Assembly (NCBI GenBank): GCA_964652155.1
Contig: CAZZBK010000115.1
Coordinates: 1-20,027, forward strand
Source of the DNA: CAZZBK01 sp964652155
GTDB lineage: Bacteria; Planctomycetota; Planctomycetia; Pirellulales; PNKZ01
Reading direction: 5' to 3'
DNA: 20,027 bases
Part shown: positions 1 to 8,180 of the stretch, piece by piece
How positions within the stretch are numbered: the first letter of the stretch is position 1
Layout of the letters: each line of letters begins with the position of its first letter
The notes under the pieces: generated by a model
The model's database searches: none
What the model was told of the DNA's origin: nothing
Seen by the model: the letters and a program-made list of their open reading frames with translations, nothing else
Translations under genes and position numbers: made by a program

Positions 1-1188
1 GGGTCCGGCAAAACGACCACCTGCGGCAAGCTGCCTGGGCTCATCCGGCAAAAAGGCCGGCAGCCGATGTTCGTCGCCGCCGACGTGCAGCGTCCCGCCG
101 CCGTCCAGCAACTCAAGGTCTTGGGCGAGCAGATCGGCGTTCCGGTCTACGCCGAAGACGGCGCGCAAGACCCGGTCTCGGTGTGCCAGCATGCGGTCGA
201 ACAGGCCAAAAAGCTCGGCGCGAACGTCGTCATTCTCGACACCGCCGGCCGCTTGCACATCGACCAAGAGTTGATGGAACAGCTCAAGCGGATCGACCGC
301 CGCTGCCAGCCCGACCAGGTTTATCTCGTGGTCGACGGCATGACGGGTCAAGACGCGGTCAACAGCGCCAAGGCGTTCAACGACGCGCTCGAGCTCGACG
401 GCCTGATCATGACCAAGCTCGACGGCGACGCACGCGGCGGCGCGGCTCTCTCGGTCAAAGCCATCACCGGCGTGCCACTCAAGTTCATGGGCACCGGCGA
501 GCACCTCGACGCCATCGAAGAGTTTCACCCCGACCGCATGGCTGGCCGCATCCTGGGCATGGGCGACGTGCTCACGCTCGTCGAGCAAGCCCAGCAAAAG
601 TTCGACCAAGATGAGATGGAGCGGCAGCAGGCTCGGCTGCAAAAAGGGGAGTTCACACTCGACGACTTCCGCCGCATGATGAAGCAGACCAGCAAGCTCG
701 GTCCGCTCAACAAGATCATGGGGTTGATCCCCGGCATGGGCCAACTTTCCAAGTTGCTGCAAGACGGCGATCACGAAAAAGACATGCGCCGCCTGGGGGG
801 CATCATCGACTCGATGACCCTCGACGAACGACGCCACCCCAACAAAATCGACCAGAGCCGCCGCCGCCGTATTGCCCAGGGGGCCGGTGTCGAGCCAGCC
901 GAGGTCAACCAACTGGTCAAACAGTTCGATGCCATGTCGCACATGATGAAAAGCATGTCGACGATGGGTATTCGCGATCGGATGCGGGCCATGCAAGAGA
1001 TGCAGCAAGGGGGGATGTTGAACCCCGGCGCGTCGCTCGCTCGCCCCAAGGCAAGCACCGGCAAGCGACTGTCCCCGGAGGAGAAACGCCGCTTGCAAAA
1101 GGATCGTGAGCGCGAGGCGCGGCGCAAGCTGCGCGAGGAAAAAGACCGCCGACAAGGCGCCGGTCCCGACGCATCCGCGTCGAGTTGA
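1..1188 (+). CDS. ffh: Signal recognition particle protein Ffh (5'-truncated by window edge)
   Basis: Ffh is the SRP54-type GTPase that binds signal peptides emerging from ribosomes together with 4.5S RNA and delivers them to FtsY at the membrane. The reading frame is open from base 1, and 395 residues are visible; family members are about 450-490 residues, so roughly the first 100 (the N domain and start) lie outside. The window opens inside the P-loop (GSGKTTTCGK). The other GTPase motifs follow: DVQRPAA, DTAGR at about bases 238-252, TKLDGD at 412-429, and a GTGEHLD turn. The M domain begins near base 650, with the RNA-binding SMT...SRRRRIAQGAG segment at about 811-888 and a methionine-rich signal-peptide groove at about 925-1020. 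The last 30 residues are highly charged (Lys/Arg/Glu). It heads a translation and targeting block that continues with rpsP. Identification is firm. Confidence 0.97.
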   Translation, partial: GSGKTTTCGKLPGLIRQKGRQPMFVAADVQRPAAVQQLKVLGEQIGVPVYAEDGAQDPVSVCQHAVEQAKKLGANVVILDTAGRLHIDQELMEQLKRIDRRCQPDQVYLVVDGMTGQDAVNSAKAFNDALELDGLIMTKLDGDARGGAALSVKAITGVPLKFMGTGEHLDAIEEFHPDRMAGRILGMGDVLTLVEQAQQKFDQDEMERQQARLQKGEFTLDDFRRMMKQTSKLGPLNKIMGLIPGMGQLSKLLQDGDHEKDMRRLGGIIDSMTLDERRHPNKIDQSRRRRIAQGAGVEPAEVNQLVKQFDAMSHMMKSMSTMGIRDRMRAMQEMQQGGMLNPGASLARPKASTGKRLSPEEKRRLQKDREREARRKLREEKDRRQGAGPDASASS

Positions 1189-1270
1189 GCGGGCGTCTTG
1201 CCGGAGTTTGGATACGTTTATTGTTCACCCAACCGTTGACCGAATCGAGCGATTTTAGAAGGAGTTCATT

Positions 1271-1696
1271 GTGGCCGTTGTGATTCGCATGAAGCCGATG
1301 GGACGTAAGCATCGGCCGTATTACCGCATTTGCGCGACCGACTCGCGTCGACCTGTCGATGGCGCGGTGCTGGAAGAGCTGGGCACCTACGACCCGATGG
1401 TCAAGGACACCGACGCCCGCGTGACCTTCGTTCACGACCGGCTCGAGTACTGGCTCTCGACCGGCGCGAAGCCGAGCGACAAGGTCAAGGTGCTGATCAA
1501 GAAGTACGGCCCGAAGGGGACGCACATTGACGCACAGACCAAGGCCCGCGAGTTGCTCTCGATGCCGAAAGTCGTGCCTCCCGCTGGCGAGGCCGTGTTT
1601 GTCTATACGCCCAAGTCGAACGAAGCACCGGCCGCCGAGGCCGCTGCCGAACCGACCGAGGCCGAAGCCCCCGCCGCGACCGAGGGTGGCGAGTAA
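1271..1696 (+). CDS. rpsP: 30S ribosomal protein S16
   Basis: This gene encodes the small-subunit ribosomal protein bS16, which supports 30S assembly. The start is a GTG at 1271, chosen because GAAGGAG (1258-1264) lies six bases upstream and because the typical beginning, VAVVIRMKPMGRKHRPYYRI, follows. The conserved core (residues about 1-85) includes SRRPVDGAVLEELGTYDP and a tyrosine-tryptophan segment near residue 57. Total length is 141 residues, longer than the roughly 80-90 of E. coli; the excess is an Ala/Pro/Glu-rich low-complexity acidic tail from about residue 108. Such tails occur on S16 of several phyla. An 82-base gap separates it from ffh, and trmD follows after 24 bases, so these genes are probably cotranscribed. 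Confidence 0.96.
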   Translation: MAVVIRMKPMGRKHRPYYRICATDSRRPVDGAVLEELGTYDPMVKDTDARVTFVHDRLEYWLSTGAKPSDKVKVLIKKYGPKGTHIDAQTKARELLSMPKVVPPAGEAVFVYTPKSNEAPAAEAAAEPTEAEAPAATEGGE

Positions 1697-1720
1697 CCTT
1701 GTCCACGGCTTGATTTGACC

Positions 1721-2407
1721 ATGCGGTTCGACGTGCTGACCCTGTTTCCGGAGATGTTTCCGGGCTACATCGGTCAGAGCTTGTTGAAGCTGGCGATCGA
1801 GCGGGGCTTGGTCGATGTGCAGTTGCATAACTTGCGCGATTGGTCGACGGACCCGAAGCACCACAAGATCGACGATCGCCCGTTCGGGGGCGGTCCCGGC
1901 ATGGTGCTGATGGCTCCGCCTGTGGTGGCGTGTGTCGAGGCGGTCCGGCTGTTGGGTGACGAGCCGGGCCACCTGATCATGCTTACGCCCCAAGGGCGAC
2001 GGCTCGATCAGCAAGTGGTCGAAGAGTTGGCCACGAAGCGACGCTTGCTGTTGCTTTGCGGCCGGTACGAAGGATTTGATGAACGAGTGAAGACCGTCCT
2101 GCAGCCGGATGAAATCTCGATCGGAGATTTTGTGCTCAACGGCGGCGAAGTCGCGTCGATGGTCGTCATCGACGCGGTGATTCGCCTCGTGGACGGAGTG
2201 CTCGGAGACGAAAAAAGCAGTGCCGAAGATTCGTTCACCGGAGAAGGACGGTTACTCGAGTTCCCCCAATACACTCGCCCCCGCGAGTTTCGCTCACTAC
2301 CCGTGCCCGACGTGCTGCTCAGCGGCGACCATGAGGCGATTCGCCTGTGGCGCGAGCGACAGCGCGTCGAGCGAACGCGACAACGACAGAAAGGAAAACC
2401 ATCATGA
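1721..2407 (+). CDS. trmD: tRNA (guanine-37-N1)-methyltransferase
   Basis: TrmD methylates N1 of G37 in tRNAs reading CNN and related codons, using S-adenosylmethionine, and so prevents +1 frameshifting. I chose the ATG at 1721, giving 228 residues, because MRFDVLTLFPEMF is the standard family beginning; an in-frame TTG at 1715 is less likely. Signature segments are FGGGPGMVLM (about residues 53-62), LLCGRYEGFDERV (about 110-122) and SIGDFVLNGGE (about 133-143), which form the deep-trefoil SAM-binding knot, followed by the C-terminal EDSFTGEGRLLEFPQYTRP region. The stop codon overlaps the ATG of rplS (ATGA at 2404-2407), the classic rpsP-trmD-rplS arrangement. No clear Shine-Dalgarno sequence precedes the start. 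Confidence 0.96.
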   Translation: MRFDVLTLFPEMFPGYIGQSLLKLAIERGLVDVQLHNLRDWSTDPKHHKIDDRPFGGGPGMVLMAPPVVACVEAVRLLGDEPGHLIMLTPQGRRLDQQVVEELATKRRLLLLCGRYEGFDERVKTVLQPDEISIGDFVLNGGEVASMVVIDAVIRLVDGVLGDEKSSAEDSFTGEGRLLEFPQYTRPREFRSLPVPDVLLSGDHEAIRLWRERQRVERTRQRQKGKPS

Positions 2408-2763
2408 GCACGAAAATTCTCGAGCTGGTCGAAGCCAGCAGCAAAAAGGACGTTGTCCCCAAATTTGAGATCGGCGACACGGTTGACGTGCATACCCGTA
2501 TTCTCGAAGGGGACAAGGAACGCATCCAAATTTTCAACGGTACGGTGATCGCGCGCAGCGGCTCCGGCACCCGCGAGATGTTCGTCGTGCGCCGTATTGT
2601 GCAGGGCGAAGGGGTCGAGCGCAAGTTCCCCGTCCACTCGCCGAAGATCGCCAAGGTCGAAGTCAAGCGCAGCGGTGTCGCACGTCGCGCCAAGCTGTAC
2701 TACCTCCGCGATCGCATCGGCAAGAAGCAAAAGCTCCGCGAACGCCGCTCCACCGCCGAGTAG
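2404..2763 (+). CDS. rplS: 50S ribosomal protein L19
   Basis: This gene encodes bL19, a large-subunit protein at the 30S-50S interface. The ATG at 2404 is supported by AAGGA at 2391-2395, eight bases upstream and inside the end of trmD, and by the sequence MSTKILELVEASSKK. The 119 residues match the family length of about 115-120. Conserved segments include the KFEIGDTVDVHTRILEGDKE stretch, the IFNGTVIARSGSGTREMF core, a GVERKFPVHSPKI segment and the basic KLYYLRDRIGKKQKLRER ending that contacts rRNA. It overlaps trmD by four bases, implying translational coupling. Confidence 0.97.
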   Translation: MSTKILELVEASSKKDVVPKFEIGDTVDVHTRILEGDKERIQIFNGTVIARSGSGTREMFVVRRIVQGEGVERKFPVHSPKIAKVEVKRSGVARRAKLYYLRDRIGKKQKLRERRSTAE

Positions 2764-2780
2764 GCCTGGGACCCGCGACC

Positions 2781-3209
2781 ATGTGGGCTGACTTCAAACG
2801 GTGGCTGTCAGGGCTGTGGCCTTGGCAGCCACGGTCATTGGGGCAGCAAGGTGAGCGACTGGCCGCCAAGTATTTGCGCCGCCTCGGTTACCACATCGTG
2901 GGGACCGGCGTGCGCAATGCGCTGGGCGAACTCGACATCGTCGCGGTCGACGACCGCACGATCGTCTTTGTCGAAGTCCGATCACGCAGCGGCGTCGAGC
3001 ATGGACACCCGGCCGAGACGGTCGATGCCGCCAAGCAACAACGACTGACTCGACTGGCATTGTCGTATCTCAAGCGGCACCGGCTGCTCAATTATCCCGT
3101 CCGCTTCGATGTCATCTCGGTCATCTGGCATGGCGAGCACCAGACGCCGACGGTCGAGCATTTCCGCGCCGCCTTTGAAGCCACCGGGTTTGACGGACTG
3201 TACAGCTAG
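2781..3209 (+). CDS. yraN: UPF0102 family endonuclease-like protein YraN
   Basis: This gene encodes a 142-residue member of UPF0102 (YraN), a restriction-endonuclease-like fold of unproven cellular role. The identifying features are GQQGERLAAKYLRRLGY (about residues 21-37), GELDIVAVD (about 48-56) and VFVEVRSR (about 61-68). Together these form the E-x-D...E-x-[KR]-type putative metal-binding core. A YPVRFDVISV segment near the end is also typical. The ATG at 2781 lies 17 bases after rplS, and yraN is often found downstream of rplS, so it probably ends this operon. No enzymatic activity can be asserted from sequence. Confidence 0.88.
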   Translation: MWADFKRWLSGLWPWQPRSLGQQGERLAAKYLRRLGYHIVGTGVRNALGELDIVAVDDRTIVFVEVRSRSGVEHGHPAETVDAAKQQRLTRLALSYLKRHRLLNYPVRFDVISVIWHGEHQTPTVEHFRAAFEATGFDGLYS

Positions 3210-3287
3210 CCACGTGCTGGCGTCGGCCGCCGGCTTCTGGATAATAGGTGCAGTCATATCGCATGGCATTGACGGAGTTTGCCCGCC

Positions 3288-4439
3288 GTGCTTTTTGTGC
3301 AATTGGTGATCAAAAATCTGCTCAAGCGACCGGTCCGTTCGACACTCACGGCGCTCGGCATCGCGATTGCCGTCATGGTCATCGTCGCCATGATCGGCGT
3401 GGTTGACCGCTTCAAGCAATCGCTCTCGGATCTCCTGGAAGGGAGCGGAGTCGACCTGGTGGTGGAACGGGCTGGCAAGGTCCTCCGGCTGAGCGGGTCA
3501 CTCGAACAATCCCATGCCGAAATGCTGAAGAAGCTTCCGCATGTCGCGCGGATCAGCGCCGTGCTGGGCGATGTGATCACCGGCAGCGACTTGGGCGCGC
3601 TGGGCATGATGGTCTACGGCACCGCGGCCGACAATTTCATGCTCGACTCGCTGGAAATTTCCAGCGGTCGTCGACTTGCTCCCCAGGATGCCGATGGCGC
3701 GATGCTGGGCTCGCTGCTCGCCCGGCAGACCAACAAATCAATCGGCGACCCGATCGAGATCGAGGGGCACCCCTTCACCGTCGTCGGCATCTTTCAAAGC
3801 CCCCACTTGATGGAGAACTCCTGCGCCTACGTGCTGTTACCCACGCTGCAAAAACTCATGGATCGACCGAATCATGTGACGTCGTTCCAGATCGCTCTGG
3901 CCGACGCGCTCGTCGATCGCCAAGCCGTCACGCTCGAACTCAAAACGCACATCGAAGGACTCAAGGACGAGCAAGGCCGATCGCTCGGGTTGGCCGCCAC
4001 GCCGGCGCGCGACTACTCAGCCAGTCTGAACGAGATGCAATTCATCGACGCGATGGCCTGGGCCACCAGTTTGGTCGCGCTGGTCATCGGCACGGTGGGC
4101 ACACTCAACACGATGCTCATGTCGGTGTTCGAGCGAACTCAGGAGATCGGCATTTTACGCGCCATCGGTTGGACGCGCCGCCGAGTATTGCAGATGATCC
4201 TGTGCGAGGCGGCCGTGCTCTGCGTGCTCGGCGCGTTGTGGGGCGTGCTGCTCGCCAACCTGACGATCGTCGCCCTAGCGCGATTGAAATTAACGCAGAG
4301 CTTGATTCATGGCGGCGCGACGCTCTCGTCGATCCTGCTCGGCGTGTTGTTGTCGATCGGGGTGGGATTGCTCGCCGGCCTCTACCCGGCCACATTGGCT
4401 GCTCAAGTTTCTCCCGCGGAGTCATTGCGTCATGACTGA
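3288..4439 (+). CDS. MacB/FtsX-type ABC transporter permease (first)
   Basis: This is an inner-membrane permease subunit of a type VII (MacB/LolC-E-like) ABC transporter, which typically uses cytoplasmic ATP hydrolysis to move conformational work to the periplasm rather than to carry a solute across the membrane. It has 383 residues from a GTG at 3288. An in-frame TTG at 3279 is only one base from GGAG (3274-3277), whereas that site is ten bases before the GTG. Layout: one N-terminal membrane helix (about residues 15-38), a MacB-type periplasmic domain of about 220 residues, then a C-terminal FtsX domain with three helices and the signature ERTQEIGILRAIGW. The stop overlaps the ATP-binding gene. 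The substrate is unknown, and no MacA-like adaptor lies nearby. Confidence 0.87.
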   Translation: MLFVQLVIKNLLKRPVRSTLTALGIAIAVMVIVAMIGVVDRFKQSLSDLLEGSGVDLVVERAGKVLRLSGSLEQSHAEMLKKLPHVARISAVLGDVITGSDLGALGMMVYGTAADNFMLDSLEISSGRRLAPQDADGAMLGSLLARQTNKSIGDPIEIEGHPFTVVGIFQSPHLMENSCAYVLLPTLQKLMDRPNHVTSFQIALADALVDRQAVTLELKTHIEGLKDEQGRSLGLAATPARDYSASLNEMQFIDAMAWATSLVALVIGTVGTLNTMLMSVFERTQEIGILRAIGWTRRRVLQMILCEAAVLCVLGALWGVLLANLTIVALARLKLTQSLIHGGATLSSILLGVLLSIGVGLLAGLYPATLAAQVSPAESLRHD

Positions 4440-5148
4440 GTCGAGCGCCCCCGAGCCGATCTTGCAGGCCGTCCATGTCTCGCGCCGCTATCCGGATGGC
4501 CAAATCTCGGCCGTCGATGACCTGTCGCTCGACATTCACTCCGGTGAGTATCTCGCCATCATGGGCGCGAGCGGCAGCGGCAAGTCAACACTGCTCAACA
4601 TGCTCGGTGGACTCGACCTGCCGAGCGAGGGGGACATCCGGTTCCGCGGCCGCTCGCTCGCCGACATCGATCTCGACGAGTACCGCTCGCGGCACGTCGG
4701 GTTCGTGTTTCAATCGTTCTACCTTTTGCCAACCCTGACCGCGCTCGAGAACGTGCAGGTGCCGATGTTTGAAACTCGGCGCTCGGTTCGCGAGCGGCAG
4801 CTCAAAGCCCGCGAGTTGATCGCCACGGTCGGGCTTGCCCAACGCGCGAGCCACTTGCCGCAGCGACTCAGTGTCGGCGAGCGGCAACGGGTGGCGATTG
4901 CCCGCGCGCTGGCGAACGACCCCGAGGTGCTGCTGGCCGACGAGCCCACGGGCAATCTCGACTCGCGCAATGGGCAAGACGTGCTCGACCTGTTCGATCA
5001 ATTGCATGCCCAGCGGCAGATGACGCTCGTCGTCATCACGCACAGCATTGAAGTGGCGCGGCGCGCGCAGCGCGTTGTGTGGATTCGCGATGGTCGCCTC
5101 GGCGAGTTGCCGAGCGAATTGCGCCCTGAACTCGAAGGGACACCATGA
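4432..5148 (+). CDS. ABC transporter ATP-binding protein (MacB/LolD family)
   Basis: This is the 238-residue ATPase subunit of the flanking permeases. The ATG at 4432 overlaps the preceding stop by eight bases; the reading frame is open further upstream, but that part is a shadow of the permease. Visible motifs are Walker A GASGSGKST (45-53), Q-loop Q94 in FVFQSF, signature LSVGERQRVAIARA (146-159), Walker B VLLADEPTGNLDS (166-178) and the switch histidine H204 in VITHS. The signature has Val where LSGGQ-type signatures have the first Gly; LolD/MacB relatives show some variation there, so activity is still likely. The stop overlaps the next ATG (ATGA at 5145-5148). Transport substrate is not predictable. 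Confidence 0.93.
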   Translation: MTESSAPEPILQAVHVSRRYPDGQISAVDDLSLDIHSGEYLAIMGASGSGKSTLLNMLGGLDLPSEGDIRFRGRSLADIDLDEYRSRHVGFVFQSFYLLPTLTALENVQVPMFETRRSVRERQLKARELIATVGLAQRASHLPQRLSVGERQRVAIARALANDPEVLLADEPTGNLDSRNGQDVLDLFDQLHAQRQMTLVVITHSIEVARRAQRVVWIRDGRLGELPSELRPELEGTP

Positions 5149-6272
5149 ACCTGCTCTCGATGGCGGCGCGCAACCTGCGCGGACATCGCGTGCGGTCCGC
5201 GCTCACGCTGCTGGGGCTCGCCGTCGCGGTGGCGGCGTTCGTCGCGCTCACCGCCATCTCGGCCGGATTCGAGTCAGCCTATCAGGGCATGTATCGCCAA
5301 CGCGATGTCGACCTGATCGTGCAGCGCGCCGGCGGCGACGAAGTCTTGCTCAAGGGGATCAACGAACAACTGCTCGATAAAGTCCGCGCCGTCCCCAACG
5401 TGGCCCGCGCGTTCGGCGGCTTGGTCGATGTCATCTCCTTCGAGCAGTATGACTTGTTCTTCGTGCTCATCCACGGCATTCATGCCGATCATCCGTTTGT
5501 TCAAGACCTGCATTACATCGCCGGCCGCGGCCTGCGTGAGGACGATCGCGACAAGGTGATCTTGGGACATACCCTGGCCGCCAATCTCGAAAAAAGCGTC
5601 GGTCAATCGATCGAACTCTACGGCTCGCCGTTCGAGATTGTGGGCGTCTTCGAGTCGTTCAGCTCGGTCGAAAATTCCGCCGCTTGGATTCACCTGGACG
5701 ACTTGCAACGCATGACCGATCGCACCGGGCAGTTGAGCGGCATTCTCGTCACCGTGCAGCGTCCCGTTTCGGCCGATCGAATCCAACGTGCGGCGCGCGA
5801 CATCGAGCACTCGTTGCAGGGCGTCACCGTCACACCCACCGATGAGTTTGTCTCGAACGTCCGTGAAATCCGCTGGATCCGCGGCCTGACGCAGATCACG
5901 TCACTCATCGCCGTCTTGGTCGCCTCGCTGGGCATCGGCAACACCATGGTCATGTCCGTGATGGAACGCATGCGCGAATTGGGCACCTTGCGGGCAATCG
6001 GCTGGCGCAAGTCGCGCATCGTACGGCTCGTCATGAGCGAAGCTGGGCTCATCAGCTTCGCCGGTGCAGCGTGCGGAATCCTCCTCGCACAGGCGTTGGT
6101 CGCGCTCGCCCGTCTCTCGCCGATCACCGCCGCCATGATGACCGACGGAATTTCCTGGCCGCTGATGGGGCAGGCAATCATCGCCGGGTTGCTCATCGGA
6201 TTGCTCGGCGCGGTGGGCCCGGCCATCTGGAGCGCTCGACTCTCCCCTTGCGAGTCATTACGCCGCTCGTGA
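5145..6272 (+). CDS. MacB/FtsX-type ABC transporter permease (second)
   Basis: This is a second, divergent permease (375 residues) of the same system as the gene at 3288, probably forming a heterodimer with it, as LolC and LolE do. The start ATG at 5145 has AAGGGA five bases upstream and overlaps the ATPase stop. It has an N-terminal membrane helix (about 18-40), a periplasmic MacB-like domain, and a C-terminal FtsX domain with three helices and the motif MERMRELGTLRAIGW near residue 275. The ending PAIWSARLSPCESLRRS parallels PATLAAQVSPAESLRHD of the first permease. It ends 17 bases from a convergent gene, with no obvious terminator hairpin in the gap. Confidence 0.9.
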   Translation: MNLLSMAARNLRGHRVRSALTLLGLAVAVAAFVALTAISAGFESAYQGMYRQRDVDLIVQRAGGDEVLLKGINEQLLDKVRAVPNVARAFGGLVDVISFEQYDLFFVLIHGIHADHPFVQDLHYIAGRGLREDDRDKVILGHTLAANLEKSVGQSIELYGSPFEIVGVFESFSSVENSAAWIHLDDLQRMTDRTGQLSGILVTVQRPVSADRIQRAARDIEHSLQGVTVTPTDEFVSNVREIRWIRGLTQITSLIAVLVASLGIGNTMVMSVMERMRELGTLRAIGWRKSRIVRLVMSEAGLISFAGAACGILLAQALVALARLSPITAAMMTDGISWPLMGQAIIAGLLIGLLGAVGPAIWSARLSPCESLRRS

Positions 6273-6289
6273 GCAACAGATTCGGCACC

Positions 6290-7156
6290 TTATCCCCCTT
6301 CAAGCTGCGCCAGTCGCCGACGAAATTTTCGGACCTCAATCTGAGTCGCAAGCGGCAACTTGGATCGCAACAAATGAGTGCCTCGAAACCAGCCCACCGG
6401 TTCGTCGAAGATCATGTGTGCTTCGACAAACAAAGCCCCCGCGGGCTCCACCAGCGGCGTGACCTTCACATAACCGCCCATGCCATCGTACGGCGTGAAG
6501 GCGTCCGGCGCGTTGGTCACGGTCCCGTCACTCAGGATTCGTTGCCAACGATTGGGGAACTCGGCATCGTCACGAAACCGCGAGTCGACGATCGTGGCCG
6601 CGACGACACTGTGCGCGGTCGTCGAGCGCATCGTGTGGACCGTCACGTGCAAATCAACGCGATCGAACAGCGTCAACGAACCGGCCGCATACTGCTCGTC
6701 GCCGGACTGTTCAGAGTTGCTTGCAATGCCGCGCCGTTGCAGCTCTGCGGCCTGTAGCAGCTTCCCTTCCCAGCGGGTCTGCGTGTCTTCCTTCTTCTCT
6801 TTTTTCCAAAAGGCTTCGCTCTCGACGGTCTTGAGCGAGCCGTAGGCCACAAACCAAACATCGATCCGTCGCACGGTCGATCCCACGGGGTCATTCTTGA
6901 TTTTGAGCACGAGCGGAGCGCCGACCTCCTGCCGCAGCAACGCCTCGCGCGGATGGTTCTCGTCGGTGATCGTCTCGATCGCTGCCCATTGAGCCGCGCG
7001 GTCGAGCCCGTCGGCCAGGGTTGGCTGTGGCAACTTCCGGAGTTCGCCGGCGACGCTCAGCCCATCGGTCACCAGGGTTCGATACAGCGCATTCTCAGCC
7101 GCATCGAGCGGCGACGAAGAAACAACCAACAACAGTAGCAGAAGAATGCGGAGCAT
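6290..7156 (-). CDS. Secreted hypothetical protein
   Basis: I do not recognise this family. The 288-residue product begins with a clear Sec signal peptide (a run of leucines at residues 5-10, likely cleavage near LDA|AEN at about 19). The remainder is soluble in appearance, with no further membrane helix, no cysteine pair and no catalytic motif I can name. Features include a basic-acidic segment FWKKEKKEDTQTRWEGKLLQ near the middle, and a C-terminal part containing FVEAHMIFDEPVGWFRG and a basic stretch EVRKFRRRLAQLEGG. It lies 65 bases downstream of the HAAS-STN gene on the same strand and may belong to the padR transcription unit. A periplasmic or surface role is inferred only from the signal peptide. 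Confidence 0.75.
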   Translation of the reverse strand: MLRILLLLLLVVSSSPLDAAENALYRTLVTDGLSVAGELRKLPQPTLADGLDRAAQWAAIETITDENHPREALLRQEVGAPLVLKIKNDPVGSTVRRIDVWFVAYGSLKTVESEAFWKKEKKEDTQTRWEGKLLQAAELQRRGIASNSEQSGDEQYAAGSLTLFDRVDLHVTVHTMRSTTAHSVVAATIVDSRFRDDAEFPNRWQRILSDGTVTNAPDAFTPYDGMGGYVKVTPLVEPAGALFVEAHMIFDEPVGWFRGTHLLRSKLPLATQIEVRKFRRRLAQLEGG

Positions 7157-7221
7157 CGTGCCGTCACTATACTTGGCAATCGATCCAAGGCCAATCGATG
7201 GGCAACTCTCGCACCGCGAGT

Positions 7222-8160
7222 CTACTTCTTGCTCGCCTTACGAAGCATGTCCAGTAGTTGCTCGATCTCACGATGGGCTTGAGGGCTCTGTTTAATGACC
7301 AGCGAGCCGTTGAACGCCGCGCAGGTCGCATGGCCGCCGTTGAGATTCCACGATTCAGGCAAGACCGTGGTCGAAATGACGTTGATGAGCATTTCCGCCG
7401 ATGAGTCTTGATTCGCATCGATGAGCAACTCACGACAATCGTACACGCGCGTCTCTAAACTCTGGGGCGTGTCGGTCACGTAGATGTAGCCATCGCGAAC
7501 CTGATAGCTCAGGCCGCCGACCTGATCCAATAATAATTCAAGCACCGTGCGCGCTGAGACCTCGCGCCGATGAACCATCAGTTTGACCAATTGATTCGGA
7601 TCTCCACCCTTGAGCACGATGTCGACTTTGATCGAGTCGGCGATGAAATTCAGGCTGTCTCCCAATGTCGAGTCGAGTATCTCGGCTTTCATCCGCCACT
7701 GATCCAGTTCGCATTCAATGGCCTCCACGGTTCGGTTGTCTTTCGCGGACTTGACCTGACCTTGGACCTTGGGACTGGCATCCTCTTTGGCCTGGACGCT
7801 GGACATCGTCGCGCCGTGAGGGGCGGGCGTCGATGGGGCAAATGCCATGAAGAAACCAACCAGCAACAAGGCAGCCAAACCCGTTCCGATAGAGCAGCGC
7901 ATGATCATTCTCCGGTGTCGTGCTCGAGCGAGCGAAGTGAAATGCTGGGCCAGATGAGTCGCGTCGCCAAACTCCTCGAGAGCCTGACGAATCGCGGCCT
8001 CGCGCGACATGCCGCCACGCGCGAGGTCTTCTAAACGAGATTCAAGATGGTCACGCAGTTCGTCGCCAATCGCCTCACCCTGACGGGGCGTGAGCCGCAT
8101 AAAGCGATTAAGCAACGTCAGATATAGGTCAAAGTCCGCTTCTGACATGACGATCGTCAT
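7222..8160 (-). CDS. HAAS-like domain / transmembrane / secretin-STN-like protein
   Basis: This is a 312-residue membrane protein of three parts. Residues about 8-78 (LYLTLLNRF...GDELRDHLESRLEDLA...AIRQALEEFGDATHLAQHF) look like the helical HAAS/permease-prefix domain commonly encoded next to PadR regulators. Residues 88-108 are one membrane helix (GTGLAALLLVGFFMAF). The outer part has an STN/secretin-N-like segment (about 165-225, SLNFIADSIKVDIVLKGG and later VLELLLDQVGGLSYQVRDGYIYVTD), then a planctomycete-style ending with SWNLNGGHA and GSLVIKQSPQAHREIEQLLD. The ATG at 8160 follows padR by 20 bases; Met5 (8148) is an alternative. It may connect an envelope signal to PadR, which is inference only. 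Confidence 0.75.
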   Translation of the reverse strand: MTIVMSEADFDLYLTLLNRFMRLTPRQGEAIGDELRDHLESRLEDLARGGMSREAAIRQALEEFGDATHLAQHFTSLARARHRRMIMRCSIGTGLAALLLVGFFMAFAPSTPAPHGATMSSVQAKEDASPKVQGQVKSAKDNRTVEAIECELDQWRMKAEILDSTLGDSLNFIADSIKVDIVLKGGDPNQLVKLMVHRREVSARTVLELLLDQVGGLSYQVRDGYIYVTDTPQSLETRVYDCRELLIDANQDSSAEMLINVISTTVLPESWNLNGGHATCAAFNGSLVIKQSPQAHREIEQLLDMLRKASKK

Positions 8161-8180
8161 TCACTCTTCATGACAAACCA

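Noticed and set aside
917..2014. Open frame of 365 codons on the minus strand across ffh, rpsP and trmD
   Set aside because: Covers three certain conserved genes on the other strand and shows no domain.
2008..2730. Open frame of 240 codons on the minus strand opposite trmD and rplS
   Set aside because: Shadow of two conserved genes; no domain recognised.
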